52,291 bases of DNA from Lachnospiraceae bacterium (GCA_017548765.1 JAFYZH010000046.1:1-52291); one strand, 5' to 3'; shown: positions 8,537-17,513, counted from the first letter of the stretch. A program made the numbers and translations. The notes: generated from the letters alone by a model not told the origin.

Positions 8537-9559
8537 TTATAATCTATTGCCGTACATCTTCTCGAAATAATTCTGATATTCACCGCTCAGGATGTTCTCC
8601 CACCACTCGCGGTTCTCCAGATACCACTGGATGGTCATCTCGATACCGGTATCGAAGGTGTAAGTAGGCTTCCAGCCGAGCTCGGTCTCGATCTTCGTGG
8701 GATCGATCGCGTAACGCATGTCGTGACCGGGACGGTCGGTAACATATTTGATCAGGCTCTCCGGCTTTCCCAGAGCGCGCAGGATGGTCTTAACGACTTC
8801 GAGGTTGGTGCGCTCGTTGTGTCCGCCGACGTTATATACCTCGCCGACCTTACCATTACGTACGATCAGGTCGATCGCTACGCAGTGGTCCAGTACGTGC
8901 AGCCAGTCACGAACATTCTCACCCTTACCATATACGGGCAGTTCTTCATTTGCCAATGCACGAGAGATCATGAGCGGGATCAGCTTCTCCGGGAACTGAT
9001 AAGGGCCGTAGTTGTTCGAGCAACGGCTGATGGTCACCGGAAGCTTAAATGTGCGGTAGTACGCCATAACGAAGAGGTCTGCGCTCGCCTTCGAAGACGA
9101 ATACGGGCTGGATGTGTGCAGCGGGGTCGTCTCGGTGAAGAACAGGTCGGGACGGTCCAGAGGCAGGTCGCCGTAAACCTCATCGGTGGAAACCTGATGG
9201 AAACGCTTTACGCCGTAAGCGCGGGAAGCATCCAAAAGTACCTGGGTACCCAGAACGTTCGTAACTACGAAGATGCCCGGATCCGAAATGGAACGGTCTA
9301 CGTGGCTCTCTGCAGCGAAGTTGATGACAACATCGAACTTCTCCTTCTCGAACAGATCCATGATGAACTTACGGTCTGCGATGTCGCCGCGAACGAAACG
9401 ATAGTTGGGCTTATTCTCTACGGGCTTCAGGGTCTCCAGATTACCCGCATAGGTCAGCAGATCGAGGTTAACGATCTCATCCTCAGGGTATTTATTGACC
9501 ATATAATGTACAAAGTTACCGCCGATAAATCCGGCGCCGCCGGTTACTAAAATCTTCAT
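8537..9559 (-). CDS. rfbB: dTDP-glucose 4,6-dehydratase
   Basis: A 340-residue extended SDR enzyme that converts dTDP-glucose to dTDP-4-keto-6-deoxyglucose with bound NAD. It shows TGGAGFIGGNFV (NAD site), FAAESHVDRSI, the characteristic VSTDEVYGDL and the catalytic YSSSKASADL (Tyr-x-x-x-Lys), with RCSNNYGPYQFPEKLIP after it. All family landmarks are intact and the length is typical. It is the third gene of the rhamnose block, 26 bases after rfbC. The reaction intermediate is shared with other deoxysugar pathways, but the neighbours define rhamnose. Confidence 0.97.
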   Translation of the reverse strand: MKILVTGGAGFIGGNFVHYMVNKYPEDEIVNLDLLTYAGNLETLKPVENKPNYRFVRGDIADRKFIMDLFEKEKFDVVINFAAESHVDRSISDPGIFVVTNVLGTQVLLDASRAYGVKRFHQVSTDEVYGDLPLDRPDLFFTETTPLHTSSPYSSSKASADLFVMAYYRTFKLPVTISRCSNNYGPYQFPEKLIPLMISRALANEELPVYGKGENVRDWLHVLDHCVAIDLIVRNGKVGEVYNVGGHNERTNLEVVKTILRALGKPESLIKYVTDRPGHDMRYAIDPTKIETELGWKPTYTFDTGIEMTIQWYLENREWWENILSGEYQNYFEKMYGNRL

Positions 9560-9585
9560 GTGTTTATCTCCTTATCCTTTTTCGA

Positions 9586-10143
9586 TCATTCGAAGGAAAA
9601 TGTTTCCTTGATGCCTTTCCAAACCTTATCCTTATCGGACAGGCAGATCTCCATGTCCTCGGTGATGGGCCAGTCGATGCCGATCTCCGGATCGCTCCAG
9701 AGCACGCCGCCCTCATCGCCCGGATGATAGAAATCCGTTACCTTGTAGGCAAATTCCGCCTCGTCGCTCAGTACCAAAAATCCGTGCGCGAAGCCCTCGG
9801 GGATGTAGAACTGCTTCTTATTTTCCGCCGAAAGCACAACGCCGAACCACTTGCCGTAGGTCTTCGAGCTCTTACGAAGGTCGACTGCAACGTCGAACAC
9901 CTCGCCTGCGATCGCGCGGACGAGCTTACCCTGCGGGAACTGCTTCTGATAGTGCAGGCCGCGCAGAACGCCCTTTTTGGATTTGGACTGGTTATCCTGA
10001 ACGAATACCATGTTCAGGCCTTCCGCCTCCATATCTCTCTGATTGTAGGTCTCTACGAAATAGCCTCTCTCATCGTAAAAAACGGTAGGCTCGATCACAC
10101 AAAGGCCTTCGATCTCACAACGTGTTACTTTGATCTTTCCCAT
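9586..10143 (-). CDS. rfbC: dTDP-4-dehydrorhamnose 3,5-epimerase
   Basis: A 185-residue cupin-fold enzyme that epimerises C3 and C5 of dTDP-4-keto-6-deoxyglucose. Recognisable features are FYDERGYFVETYNQRD, the GVLRGLHYQ segment carrying the catalytic His, the VDLRKSSKTYGKW loop and FYIPEGFAHGFLVLSD. The length is normal. It lies 16 bases after rfbA and 26 bases before rfbB, so it is certainly cotranscribed with the other rhamnose genes. Confidence 0.96.
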   Translation of the reverse strand: MGKIKVTRCEIEGLCVIEPTVFYDERGYFVETYNQRDMEAEGLNMVFVQDNQSKSKKGVLRGLHYQKQFPQGKLVRAIAGEVFDVAVDLRKSSKTYGKWFGVVLSAENKKQFYIPEGFAHGFLVLSDEAEFAYKVTDFYHPGDEGGVLWSDPEIGIDWPITEDMEICLSDKDKVWKGIKETFSFE

Positions 10144-10159
10144 GATTCATATCCTCTTT

Positions 10160-11044
10160 TCAAGTGTTGCTTAAGAATTTACCTTCCATCAGGTCCTTCA
10201 GATAAGCACCGTACTGGTTCTTCTTATAGATCTCATAAACCTGCATCAGTTCTTCTTTGCTGATCCAGCCGTTCAGATAGCCGATCTCCTCCAGGCACGC
10301 GATCTTACGGTGCTGGTGGGTCTCCACCGTCTTAACGAAGTTCGTCGCATCCACGAGCGACTCATGTGTACCGGTATCGAGCCAGGTGAAGCCCTGACCG
10401 AGCAGGCTCACTTCCAGTTCGCCGTTCTCGAGGTAAATGCGGTTCAGGTCCGTGATCTCCAGCTCGCCACGCGCCGAAGGCTTCAGGCCCTTCGCGTACT
10501 CAACGACCTTATTATCATAGAAATACAGACCGGTCACGCAGTAGTTGCTCTTCGGCTTCGCGGGCTTCTCCTCGATGGAGATCGCCTTACCATCCTTATC
10601 GAATTCCACGATACCGAAACGCTCCGGATCGTCTACATAGTAACCGAAAACGGTAGCTCCCGTCGTCTTCGCAGCCGCATTGCGCAGAAGCTTCGTAAGG
10701 CCGTGGCCGTGGAAGATATTGTCCCCGAGGACCATGGCTACCGGCTCGTTGCCGATGAACTCTTCACCGATGATGAAAGCCTGTGCCAGACCGTCCGGGC
10801 TGGGCTGGATCGCATACGAAAGCGAGATGCCGAACTGCTTTCCATCGCCCAAAAGGGACTTAAAACGCGGCGTATCATCCGGCGTGGAGATGATCAAAAT
10901 GTCGCGGATGCCTGCATTCATGAGAACCGATAAGGGATAATAGATCATCGGCTTATCATAGATGGGCAAAAGCTGCTTACTGGTTACTTTTGTGAGGGGG
11001 TACAGACGTGTTCCGCTTCCTCCTGCTAATACGATACCTTTCAT
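10160..11044 (-). CDS. rfbA: Glucose-1-phosphate thymidylyltransferase
   Basis: A 294-residue nucleotidyltransferase that forms dTDP-glucose from dTTP and glucose-1-phosphate, the first step of dTDP-rhamnose synthesis. It starts with the signature [18 protein letters not shown] and continues with [27 protein letters not shown]-type VLGDNIFHG and [19 protein letters not shown], all standard for the short RmlA type. It is the first gene of the long operon that runs through rfbC, rfbB, rfbD, vanZ-like, hisC, antiporter and trkA. The merR gene ends 51 bases upstream; that gap holds a small GCCGC/GCGGC hairpin and a GGAGG site but no clear promoter, so readthrough from merR is possible. Confidence 0.97.
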   Translation of the reverse strand: MKGIVLAGGSGTRLYPLTKVTSKQLLPIYDKPMIYYPLSVLMNAGIRDILIISTPDDTPRFKSLLGDGKQFGISLSYAIQPSPDGLAQAFIIGEEFIGNEPVAMVLGDNIFHGHGLTKLLRNAAAKTTGATVFGYYVDDPERFGIVEFDKDGKAISIEEKPAKPKSNYCVTGLYFYDNKVVEYAKGLKPSARGELEITDLNRIYLENGELEVSLLGQGFTWLDTGTHESLVDATNFVKTVETHQHRKIACLEEIGYLNGWISKEELMQVYEIYKKNQYGAYLKDLMEGKFLSNT

Positions 11045-11095
11045 GTTTCCTCCGTTTCCGCCGCTATCTGCGGCTTCGCTGTATCTCTCTTTTCT

Positions 11096-12289
11096 CTACA
11101 TAAAACACCGGAACATGCCGGCTTGCTTGGTTATCTTAAGATATCCTTTAGTCTTCAGTTTCTTCTCCACGAATTCCCGAAACTCCGCATAGCGTTCGTT
11201 CAGGTACTCGTGCTGGTTGCCGTGGCAGGACAGGATGTAGTCTAAAAGCGGCTGTGCATCCGTGACCTTCAGACTGTCTTCATGCTCCAAAAGTTGCACT
11301 TCTTTAAATGATTTCGACAGGATCGCCTCGCCATTTTCCAGTCCGAATACGTCGTACAACGCGACCTCGGACAATGCGACCCTGGCGTCGAATTCTTTCG
11401 CCAGCAAGGATATCTCCTTCATGTGCTCGCGCCCGTAGGTCGAGGCGTAGAAAACGCCGTTCGGCTTCAGGACCCGCTTCACTTCTTTCAACACCTGGTC
11501 GATATCTTTGAGGTAAAAGAGTAAGTGGTTCGCGATGACGATGTCACAGGAAGCATCCGGTAACGGTAACGCTGCGGTGCAGTCGAAGTTCAGGAACGTG
11601 CACTGTTTCGCCAACATCGGAAGGTTATCCTTCGCATCTGCAAGCATGCCCGCCGAGATATCCGACAAAAGCAGTTTGCAGGGCGGAACGAGCGCCGCAT
11701 TGGTGCGCCACAGTTCCCCGTTTCCACATCCGAGTTCCAGCACGGTCATGCCTTCGCGGACATCCAGGTTTCGGTATATCCAGGAAAACCAGGACTCCGG
11801 GTTCGTCGCGTACCGCTGATGCAAGCCGATACGCGTGCGGATATTTGCAGAGTTCTTATACTGCTCCACCAGCGATTTCTCTAAGCTGATCATGTGGATC
11901 AGGTGCAGCATCCGCTGCCAGTTGACTCCGCCCTCGGCGCCGGCATCCATCATCTCCTGCGTCTTCGTGAGCGCTTCTTCAACGACCTGAAGACTCTCGC
12001 GTTTCTTCTTCACCAGTTCCAACTGCAAAGCCAGCGAGGAACGAACGTAGTCTTCATCGTCATCATTGACCGTGATATCCATGATCTCCTCTAAGGAAAA
12101 TCCGAGATATTTCAGGGTCAATACCTTCTGGAGCTTCGCGAAGTCCGCATCCGTGTATAAGCGGTAACCTGACTCGCTGATGTGCGACGGCTTCAGGATG
12201 CCCTGCTTATCGTAGAAGCGAATGGTGCGGATGGAAACATTTGCCTTTTTCGCAAACGCACCGGTCGTATAAAATGAGGCGTGTTCCAT
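11096..12289 (-). CDS. MerR-family regulator fused to a SAM-dependent methyltransferase
   Basis: A 397-residue protein. Residues about 6-75 are a MerR winged-helix DNA-binding domain (YTTGAFAKKANVSIRTIRFYD, then GYRLYTDADFAKLQKVLTLKYLGFSLEEI), followed by a long dimerisation helix. Residues about 195-310 are a class I methyltransferase with VLELGCGNGELW (SAM motif I), LLLSDIS (motif II) and DIVIANHLLFYLKD (motif IV region). The ATG at 12287-12289 was chosen because AGGAG lies 5 bases upstream and the fold starts there; the frame extends 43 codons further with non-conserved sequence. The methyltransferase may serve as a ligand sensor or modify a toxic effector. A MerR-type promoter upstream suggests autoregulation. 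Confidence 0.86.
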   Translation of the reverse strand: MEHASFYTTGAFAKKANVSIRTIRFYDKQGILKPSHISESGYRLYTDADFAKLQKVLTLKYLGFSLEEIMDITVNDDDEDYVRSSLALQLELVKKKRESLQVVEEALTKTQEMMDAGAEGGVNWQRMLHLIHMISLEKSLVEQYKNSANIRTRIGLHQRYATNPESWFSWIYRNLDVREGMTVLELGCGNGELWRTNAALVPPCKLLLSDISAGMLADAKDNLPMLAKQCTFLNFDCTAALPLPDASCDIVIANHLLFYLKDIDQVLKEVKRVLKPNGVFYASTYGREHMKEISLLAKEFDARVALSEVALYDVFGLENGEAILSKSFKEVQLLEHEDSLKVTDAQPLLDYILSCHGNQHEYLNERYAEFREFVEKKLKTKGYLKITKQAGMFRCFM

Positions 12290-12392
12290 GTGGCTCCTTT
12301 CTCTCTGCGTGAGGGCTCGTCGCCGGTCTCCCATCGCGATCGTGGAAGGATGTGTGCCGTTATCGGTCACACTATGACGTTTTCGGTCCAAC

Positions 12393-12456
12393 TTGACACA
12401 ATACGTCACCCCTCTCATGTTGCCATTATAAGGGGTGACGTAAGGTTAGTGTCAAG
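12393..12456 (-). promoter_or_regulatory. MerR-type promoter with 19-bp spacer and inverted operator
   Basis: On the minus strand, TTGACA (12451-12456) and TATAAT (12426-12431) are both perfect but separated by exactly 19 bp, the hallmark of promoters twisted into activity by MerR proteins. The spacer contains AGGGGTGACGT (12432-12442 on the plus strand), whose inverted copy ACGTCACCCCT lies at 12403-12413, preceded by another TTGACAC at 12393. This is probably the autoregulated promoter of the MerR-methyltransferase gene. Confidence 0.8.
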
Positions 12457-12533
12457 CGTTTTTTTGAATTTTTTTCAAATATTTTTTTGAATCGCGTTTC
12501 GCCTTGATTTTATCAGGGTTTGACGTAGCTTCT

Positions 12534-14072
12534 TCAGGCGGGATCTCCGGTCACGCTGCTTACGGCAGCCTTCCATCCGGCCAGTTTTTCCGCCCGTTCT
12601 GCATCTTCCATCTTCGGTTCGAAGGTTTCGGTCGACGCATCCTGACCCGTGACCGCATTCATATCCCAGAAGCCTACGAAGAGGCCGGCCAGCAATGCCG
12701 CGCCCAGCGCCGTCGTCTCGATGCAGGCAGGCCGAACGACAGGCCACCCCAGGATATCCGCCTGGAACTGCATCAAAAAGCGGTTCGCGCTCGCGCCTCC
12801 ATCCACCTTTAGTGCCGGCAGGCCGGGAGCATTTTGCACAGCATCTCCTCCTTCGGCAAATGCCTGCTTAAGGTCCTGCTCCATCGCGATCACGACATCC
12901 TGCACCTGGTAGGCGATCGCCTCAAGCGTTGCACGCACGAGATGTTCCTTTCGGAAACCACGTGTCATGCCGACCAGGGCGCCACGCGCATACGGATCCC
13001 AATAAGGGGCACCCAGTCCGGTAAATGCAGGCACGAGGTAGGCGCCCAGCGTATCCGGAACGGACTTCGCGATCTCCTCACTCTCTGCCGCCGTCTTCAG
13101 GATCCCCAGCGAATCCCGCAACCATTGCACGCAGGCTCCGCCCATAAAGACGCTGCCTTCCAGTGCATACTGCACCTGGTCGCCTACGCCCGCTGCGACG
13201 GTCGTGAGCAGGCGATGCTTCGAATCTACCGCCTTAGACCCGGTATTCATAAGCAGGAAGCAACCGGTTCCATAGGTATTCTTCGCCTGACCGGCCGACA
13301 GACACCCCTGTCCGAACAGCGCCGACTGCTGGTCGCCGGCCACGCCGCCGATCACTACGCCGTTGAGCATCAGGTCAGCGATCGTACAGGTTCCGTAGAA
13401 ATCGCAGCTCTTCTTCACTTCGGGAAGCATGGCCCTCGGGATCTTGAAATACGCGAGGAGTTCCTCATCCCAGCGCATCGTGTGTATGTTGAACAGCATG
13501 GTTCGGGACGCATTCGTAACGTCCGTCGCATGGATCTTCTCTTTCGAAAGGTTGTAGACCAGCCATGAATCGATCGTGCCGAAGCAGACGCGGCCCGCTT
13601 CCGCCTCTTCACGCAGGCCGGAAACGTTATCCAGCAACCATGCCAGTTTCGACGCGGAGAAATACGCATCCGGTATGAGGCCGGTCTTCTGACGGATCAC
13701 CTCGCCGAACGGATCCGCCTTCAGCGCCTCCAAGGCGTCAGCAGTGCGGCGGCACTGCCAGACGATCGCCGGCGCCAGCGGCTTCCCGCTCTCACGGTCC
13801 CAGACCACCACGGTCTCGCGCTGGTTCGTGATGCCGATCGCGCGCACCTGCGCCTGCGGATCGAACTCACGCAGGCGCACCGCACAAGCATGCATCACAC
13901 GTAGCGACGAGTGCAGGATGTCCATCGGATCATGCTCGACCCAGCCCGCCTTCGGAAAATGCTGGGGAAACTCCTCCTGCTCGCTCCAAACGATCTTCTT
14001 ATCCTCGTCAAACAGGATGCAGCGGGACGACGTCGTCCCCTGATCCAGTGCCATTACATAACAATTACCCAT
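12534..14072 (-). CDS. glpK: Glycerol kinase
   Basis: A 512-residue FGGY-family carbohydrate kinase that phosphorylates glycerol to sn-glycerol-3-phosphate in the cytoplasm. The N-terminal YVMALDQGTTSSRCILFD phosphate loop, IGITNQRETVVVWD, the FGTIDSWLVYNLS signature, VAGDQQSALFGQ and the GLGAPYWDPYARG/VDGGASANRFLMQ adenosine region are all present. The length is slightly over 500, as usual. It begins one base after the stop of the cyclase-like gene, with its GGAGG inside that gene, so the two are coupled. No glpF or glpD lies next to it. The glpK stop is followed by an AT-rich gap before the MerR promoter. Confidence 0.96.
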   Translation of the reverse strand: MGNCYVMALDQGTTSSRCILFDEDKKIVWSEQEEFPQHFPKAGWVEHDPMDILHSSLRVMHACAVRLREFDPQAQVRAIGITNQRETVVVWDRESGKPLAPAIVWQCRRTADALEALKADPFGEVIRQKTGLIPDAYFSASKLAWLLDNVSGLREEAEAGRVCFGTIDSWLVYNLSKEKIHATDVTNASRTMLFNIHTMRWDEELLAYFKIPRAMLPEVKKSCDFYGTCTIADLMLNGVVIGGVAGDQQSALFGQGCLSAGQAKNTYGTGCFLLMNTGSKAVDSKHRLLTTVAAGVGDQVQYALEGSVFMGGACVQWLRDSLGILKTAAESEEIAKSVPDTLGAYLVPAFTGLGAPYWDPYARGALVGMTRGFRKEHLVRATLEAIAYQVQDVVIAMEQDLKQAFAEGGDAVQNAPGLPALKVDGGASANRFLMQFQADILGWPVVRPACIETTALGAALLAGLFVGFWDMNAVTGQDASTETFEPKMEDAERAEKLAGWKAAVSSVTGDPA

Positions 14073-14073
14073 A

Positions 14074-14694
14074 TCATTCCTCCGATATCAGCGTCGCCCT
14101 GCAAGGCGCTCCGTCACAGCCGCCCAGGTTGATCGGTGCCGCATGCAGGATGTAGATGCCCTCCGGCACCGCTTCCAGACGTATTCCTTCGAGTAACACG
14201 ACCTGTGCCCCGAGTAGTGTCAGGTGCACTTGCATCGGTGCATCCATGGGCCCCACGGTCTGGGATTCATTGCCCAAAAGGTAGATCTTGCGGTCGCGAA
14301 ACGCTACGGCGGCCTCCTCGCTCACCACCGTGTCGGCCCCCTTGATCAGGATGCGGCGATAGGCATCGCAGTCCGGCTTTTTACTCAGTTCGGACGCCGT
14401 CCGCGCCTTCTCGACGATCTGCTTCGCATCTTCCGCCGTCACGACGCCGTTGTGGTCCGCCACGAATGCATAGCCGATCAGTCGCTGAAGATCCATCTCG
14501 TCGACCTTCTTCCCCTCATCCAGAAAATGGTAGGGCGCATCCACATGGGTCCCGTTATGCGCACACATGGTAAGCTTCGTCAGGTTGCAAATATCGCCCT
14601 TTCGGATCGCCATCACCTGCTCTCGCTCCGGCTGCGGGTCGCCCGGAAACACCACACACGAAAACACTTCCTGTGAAATATCGTAGATCTTCAT
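14074..14694 (-). CDS. Cyclase-family protein (kynurenine formamidase-like metal hydrolase)
   Basis: A 206-residue protein of the putative cyclase family (PF04199 type). The metal-binding signature is intact: CAHNGTHVDAPYHFL gives the HxGTHxDxPxH pattern at about residues 45-56, with further ligands expected in the GNESQTVG and HAAPINLGG segments. Family members hydrolyse N-formylkynurenine, isatin or related amides, or act on polyketides; the substrate here is unknown. The gene is directly upstream of glpK with 1 base between them, an unusual partnership, and has a TATAAT about 45 bases upstream. Confidence 0.82.
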   Translation of the reverse strand: MKIYDISQEVFSCVVFPGDPQPEREQVMAIRKGDICNLTKLTMCAHNGTHVDAPYHFLDEGKKVDEMDLQRLIGYAFVADHNGVVTAEDAKQIVEKARTASELSKKPDCDAYRRILIKGADTVVSEEAAVAFRDRKIYLLGNESQTVGPMDAPMQVHLTLLGAQVVLLEGIRLEAVPEGIYILHAAPINLGGCDGAPCRATLISEE

Positions 14695-14737
14695 ATTCTA
14701 CCCCCGATCCATCTGCATAAGCAGACTCATTTGTTTC

Positions 14738-14743
14738 ATTATA
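14738..14743 (-). promoter_or_regulatory. Probable -10 element of the cyclase-glpK operon
   Basis: A TATAAT on the minus strand, in GGTATAATG, stands about 45 bases upstream of the cyclase-like start. The -35 region (TGGCGT at 17 bp) is poor, so an activator or a weak promoter is possible. Confidence 0.45.
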
Positions 14744-14777
14744 CCATACCACGGCTCTGCACGCCACCGCAGGCAAC

Positions 14778-14805
14778 AAAAAACCTGCCATCTTACGATG
14801 ACAGG
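14778..14805 (-). terminator. Rho-independent terminator, original end of the tRNA operon
   Basis: On the minus strand the stem CCTGTCATC/GATGGCAGG with loop GTAA is followed by six T. It lies outside attL, on the host side. Before the element inserted it would have stood about 30 bases after the tRNA-Arg 3' end, so it was probably the terminator of the tRNA operon now at 28970-29294. It now ends transcription from the integrase. Confidence 0.82.
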
Positions 14806-14835
14806 CTGTCCTCTCTCATAGACATTTCGTGCTTC

Positions 14836-14858
14836 GCGTGCCCGAAGGGATTCGAACC
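14836..14858. repeat. attL: 23-bp copy of the tRNA-Arg 3' end
   Basis: Identical over 23 bases to 28969-28991, which covers the last half of the T-arm, the acceptor 3' strand and the discriminator of tRNA-Arg(UCU). The match stops sharply on both sides. This is the junction distal to the tRNA, created by integration. Confidence 0.92.
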
Positions 14859-14861
14859 GTA

Positions 14862-16196
14862 CTAACGCGTTTCGAAATCCCTGTTTTTCGGCTTGGAGCG
14901 TGTTTTGTTTGGGGTTACCTGGGTTACCTGATTCACCATGGGCTTGAAGATGCTGTTGATCTTGTCTACATTGTCCTCGGAGCCCCGATGATAGTAGTAA
15001 TGTTCACGGGTTACCTGTGCGTCCACATGCCCCATTTGCTTGATGATTGCCTTCTCGGTAAGGAGTCCGGCATCCCAAAGAATGGTAGCATACGTCTTTC
15101 GGATCTTGTGAAGACTCCGTTTCGGAATTCCGACATACTTGCAGATCCGAAACAGTTTTTTCGAAAACGCGTCACCAATCAGTCGGTGGTCACCGTACAT
15201 GAAAAGATACTCACCGTTGGGATTGAGAAGCCGGATCCTTTTGACGATTTCCAACGCTTCATCCGGTATTGCTATCCTTCTGTACCCGGCTTTTCCTTTC
15301 GTGTGCTCCCTTACGATATAATCGTATCCGTCATGATCCTCACTTTTGTGTCTCGTCTCAGTCCGGCGCACATGCAGCTCATTTCCGACAAAGTCTGTGA
15401 ACTTGAGCGTTGCCAATTCACCGGCCCGAAGCCCTGTGTAGAAATCCAGAAGGATCCCCAGGTTGGAAAGGGATGATAAATTCGCCGGAGAAGATGTGAT
15501 CCAGTCTGCGATCTTTCGGATCTCATCATCCGTGAATATCTGTTCCTCATCTTTTACGATCACCTTGCGAAAGATGGTCTTCGGAAGGTGAAAGTCTCCG
15601 AAAAAGGATGAAATACTGAAAGAGGTGTATTTCTTTTCCTTTGCAAACCCGAATAACCCGATCAAAATTCCTTTCAGACTGCTCCATGCTTTTGCAGTCA
15701 GTTGATGATCATGGATCGTGCTTTTGATAAAAGGGATCAGTATATCCTCGTTGACATACTGAATGTCCTTATTCTCCAGAGAAGTCCCGCCGATAAACCG
15801 CTCAAATTCACTACGGGTTTTGTCTATGGTCCCCAGCTCCACTTCTCCGTACGTTATTCGTTCCTTGATCCATTCTTCAAACACATCCCGGATGGTAGGT
15901 CTCTCTGCCATCTGCTTATAGTGGGCAATGATGCGCTTTTCCAATGCCTCACGGGTTGTTGCATGGTGCAGACGGTACTTTCCGTCTGACCCCTTTACTT
16001 TAGTGTAGAAGTCACCATCCTTCCCTTGCCAGATCGACCGATTGTGCATCTCTAGATATTTTCTGTCTTTTTCCATCTCGTACTCTTTGTGAGAGCCCTT
16101 CAGGAACATACTACCATGCTCGGCCAGATATTTCAAGAAATTCGGATCACTTTGCAGTAATTCAAGTGTTTCATTTTCTGTTGTTGTACTCATCAT
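14862..16196 (-). CDS. Tyrosine recombinase / integrase of the tRNA-Arg element
   Basis: A 444-residue site-specific recombinase. The C-terminal catalytic domain shows the conserved residues: Arg in YTGLRAGELATLKF, HKIRKTYATILWDAG (His-x-x-Arg), the GHVD histidine and the tyrosine nucleophile in THYYYH-like REHYYYH. The middle part (about 105-200) is a SAM-like core-binding domain (IRDVFEEWIKERITYGEVELG), and the N-terminus looks like an arm-binding domain. It catalyses integration and probably excision of the element at the tRNA-Arg site; the gene ends 4 bases from attL, as expected for such elements. It follows the RepA-like gene by 108 bases. No separate excisionase is seen. Confidence 0.94.
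   Translation of the reverse strand: MMSTTTENETLELLQSDPNFLKYLAEHGSMFLKGSHKEYEMEKDRKYLEMHNRSIWQGKDGDFYTKVKGSDGKYRLHHATTREALEKRIIAHYKQMAERPTIRDVFEEWIKERITYGEVELGTIDKTRSEFERFIGGTSLENKDIQYVNEDILIPFIKSTIHDHQLTAKAWSSLKGILIGLFGFAKEKKYTSFSISSFFGDFHLPKTIFRKVIVKDEEQIFTDDEIRKIADWITSSPANLSSLSNLGILLDFYTGLRAGELATLKFTDFVGNELHVRRTETRHKSEDHDGYDYIVREHTKGKAGYRRIAIPDEALEIVKRIRLLNPNGEYLFMYGDHRLIGDAFSKKLFRICKYVGIPKRSLHKIRKTYATILWDAGLLTEKAIIKQMGHVDAQVTREHYYYHRGSEDNVDKINSIFKPMVNQVTQVTPNKTRSKPKNRDFETR
14913..15015. repeat. Repeated GGTTACC motifs near attL (possible arm-type sites)
   Basis: GGTTACC occurs at 14913-14919, 14922-14928 and 15009-15015, within the integrase coding end. Two more copies lie close to attR (28857-28863, 28869-28875). 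Lambda- and Tn916-type integrases bind short direct repeats near both ends, so these are candidate arm sites; the left copies also encode protein, so this is tentative. Confidence 0.35.
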
Positions 16197-16207
16197 TCAA
16201 AGAAGGA

Positions 16208-16231
16208 ACCTGCAGGTTTACGTGGCCACGT
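16208..16231. other. Two adjacent palindromes upstream of the integrase
   Basis: ACCTGCAGGT (16208-16217) and ACGTGGCCACGT (16220-16231) are perfect palindromes in the 108-bp gap between the RepA-like and integrase genes. They may bind a regulator or form a structured leader; no function is recognised. Confidence 0.4.
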
Positions 16232-16304
16232 CCTATGCCTCCTTCCTTTGGTGTTTTGTCGACCTTTACAGTCTAACTTGATGAAACTGACGCCATTCGG
16301 CTGA

Positions 16305-17513
16305 TCAGGCCGAAAACGGGTTATCATCATCATTATCATCAATAGGTATCCAACCGACCGACGAGACTTCTTCTGTCCCTGGTGACGGTAGTGACGATGG
16401 TGACGGTCTCAGAGGGAACGAAAGCTGACCGTCACGACCTGCCATCATAGTCATATACAATTCCTGATACGTTTCTTTTGCGACGGGTGACGATTGGTTC
16501 TCGTCCCCCACAGTAGCGTCATAACCGTCACTATCGTCACTTTCCCGCCACATGTTGATCACCCGGCCTTTGTTGCTCCGATGTGATTCGTAATGAAGCC
16601 CGAGAGGTTTTAATTCAGCTTCGTAGTATTTGGTAAGATACCTGCTCACCACGTTCGGCTGCAGATCCTTTACGTCCAACTCCTTCACGAAGTCCGTCAT
16701 CAGACCGTTGAACGAATAATTCGAAAGAAAGTACTCAGCGATGCGGTAGATCGCTATCGGGATTTCATTCTTTCTCAGAAGCTTTGGATCCAGTTCCTCC
16801 GTGACGATCCATACGTTATGATCCATCTTCATATGAATGACCCGTTCCTCAATGTCACGACCGGTGATTGAGAGGATCGCCTCATCACTGAAATGATTTT
16901 CTTTTTGAAGGACCATCAGCGTATCTGCAACTCCGGCGATGCCTGTGGAGCCTGTGATGTTTTGAAATACGTTTGACCCATCCCTTTCCTTTCTGGTATG
17001 GTGCACCAAGAAAATGCAGATCCTGTGTTCATCGGCGATCTGCTTCAATGCGCCAAGATCCTGATAATCCTTCGCATAGGCATTTAACTTAGCCGAAACG
17101 TTCTCTCGGATCTTCTGTAACGTGTCGATAAAGATGATCCCGACCGTCGGCATCTCTTTGAGCAGCTTCTTGATCTGGCATTCCAATTCCTGACCAATCA
17201 AGCCGCAACAGAAACCTATGTGAAGATTCGCCGGAGGATCATCCGTGAGCAGCTGCATCCGATCCTGGATCCTCCAATCTCGGTCTTCTAGCGCCAGATA
17301 GACAACGTCCGTTTTCTTTGTAGGTATCCCCCATACCGGTTCGCCTTTCGCGATCTTAATACTAAGCCAGAGCACCAGCCAGCTTTTTCCAATCTTGGAG
17401 TCCCCGGACAGGATCGCAAGTCCTGAACAGAGGATACCCTCGATCAGCATCTCCGGATGAGGAAGCGGTTTGTAGTAAAGATTGTCCGCATTGATCAGTT
17501 CAAGCGGTTTCAT
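16305..17513 (-). CDS. RepA-like P-loop ATPase (AAA_25 type), probable replication helicase
   Basis: A 402-residue protein. Walker A is GDSKIGKS at residues 37-44, Walker B is VGIIFIDTLQ, followed by IFLVHHTRKE, the pattern of hexameric RepA/DnaB-like helicases of plasmids and integrated elements. The C-terminal third contains a putative winged-helix segment (LMTDFVKELDVKDLQPNVVSRYLTKYYE) and ends in an acidic tail. The likely role is unwinding the element's origin after excision. The ATG at 17511-17513 was chosen because AGGAGG stands 9 bases upstream; an ATG two codons earlier is only 3 bases from it. It is transcribed towards the integrase and divergently from the XRE repressor. Confidence 0.82.
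   Translation of the reverse strand: MKPLELINADNLYYKPLPHPEMLIEGILCSGLAILSGDSKIGKSWLVLWLSIKIAKGEPVWGIPTKKTDVVYLALEDRDWRIQDRMQLLTDDPPANLHIGFCCGLIGQELECQIKKLLKEMPTVGIIFIDTLQKIRENVSAKLNAYAKDYQDLGALKQIADEHRICIFLVHHTRKERDGSNVFQNITGSTGIAGVADTLMVLQKENHFSDEAILSITGRDIEERVIHMKMDHNVWIVTEELDPKLLRKNEIPIAIYRIAEYFLSNYSFNGLMTDFVKELDVKDLQPNVVSRYLTKYYEAELKPLGLHYESHRSNKGRVINMWRESDDSDGYDATVGDENQSSPVAKETYQELYMTMMAGRDGQLSFPLRPSPSSLPSPGTEEVSSVGWIPIDDNDDDNPFSA

Noticed and set aside
12290-12418. 43-codon N-terminal extension of the MerR gene
   Set aside because: It lacks a ribosome binding site and covers the promoter-proximal operator region; the HTH domain begins at the downstream ATG, which has AGGAG.
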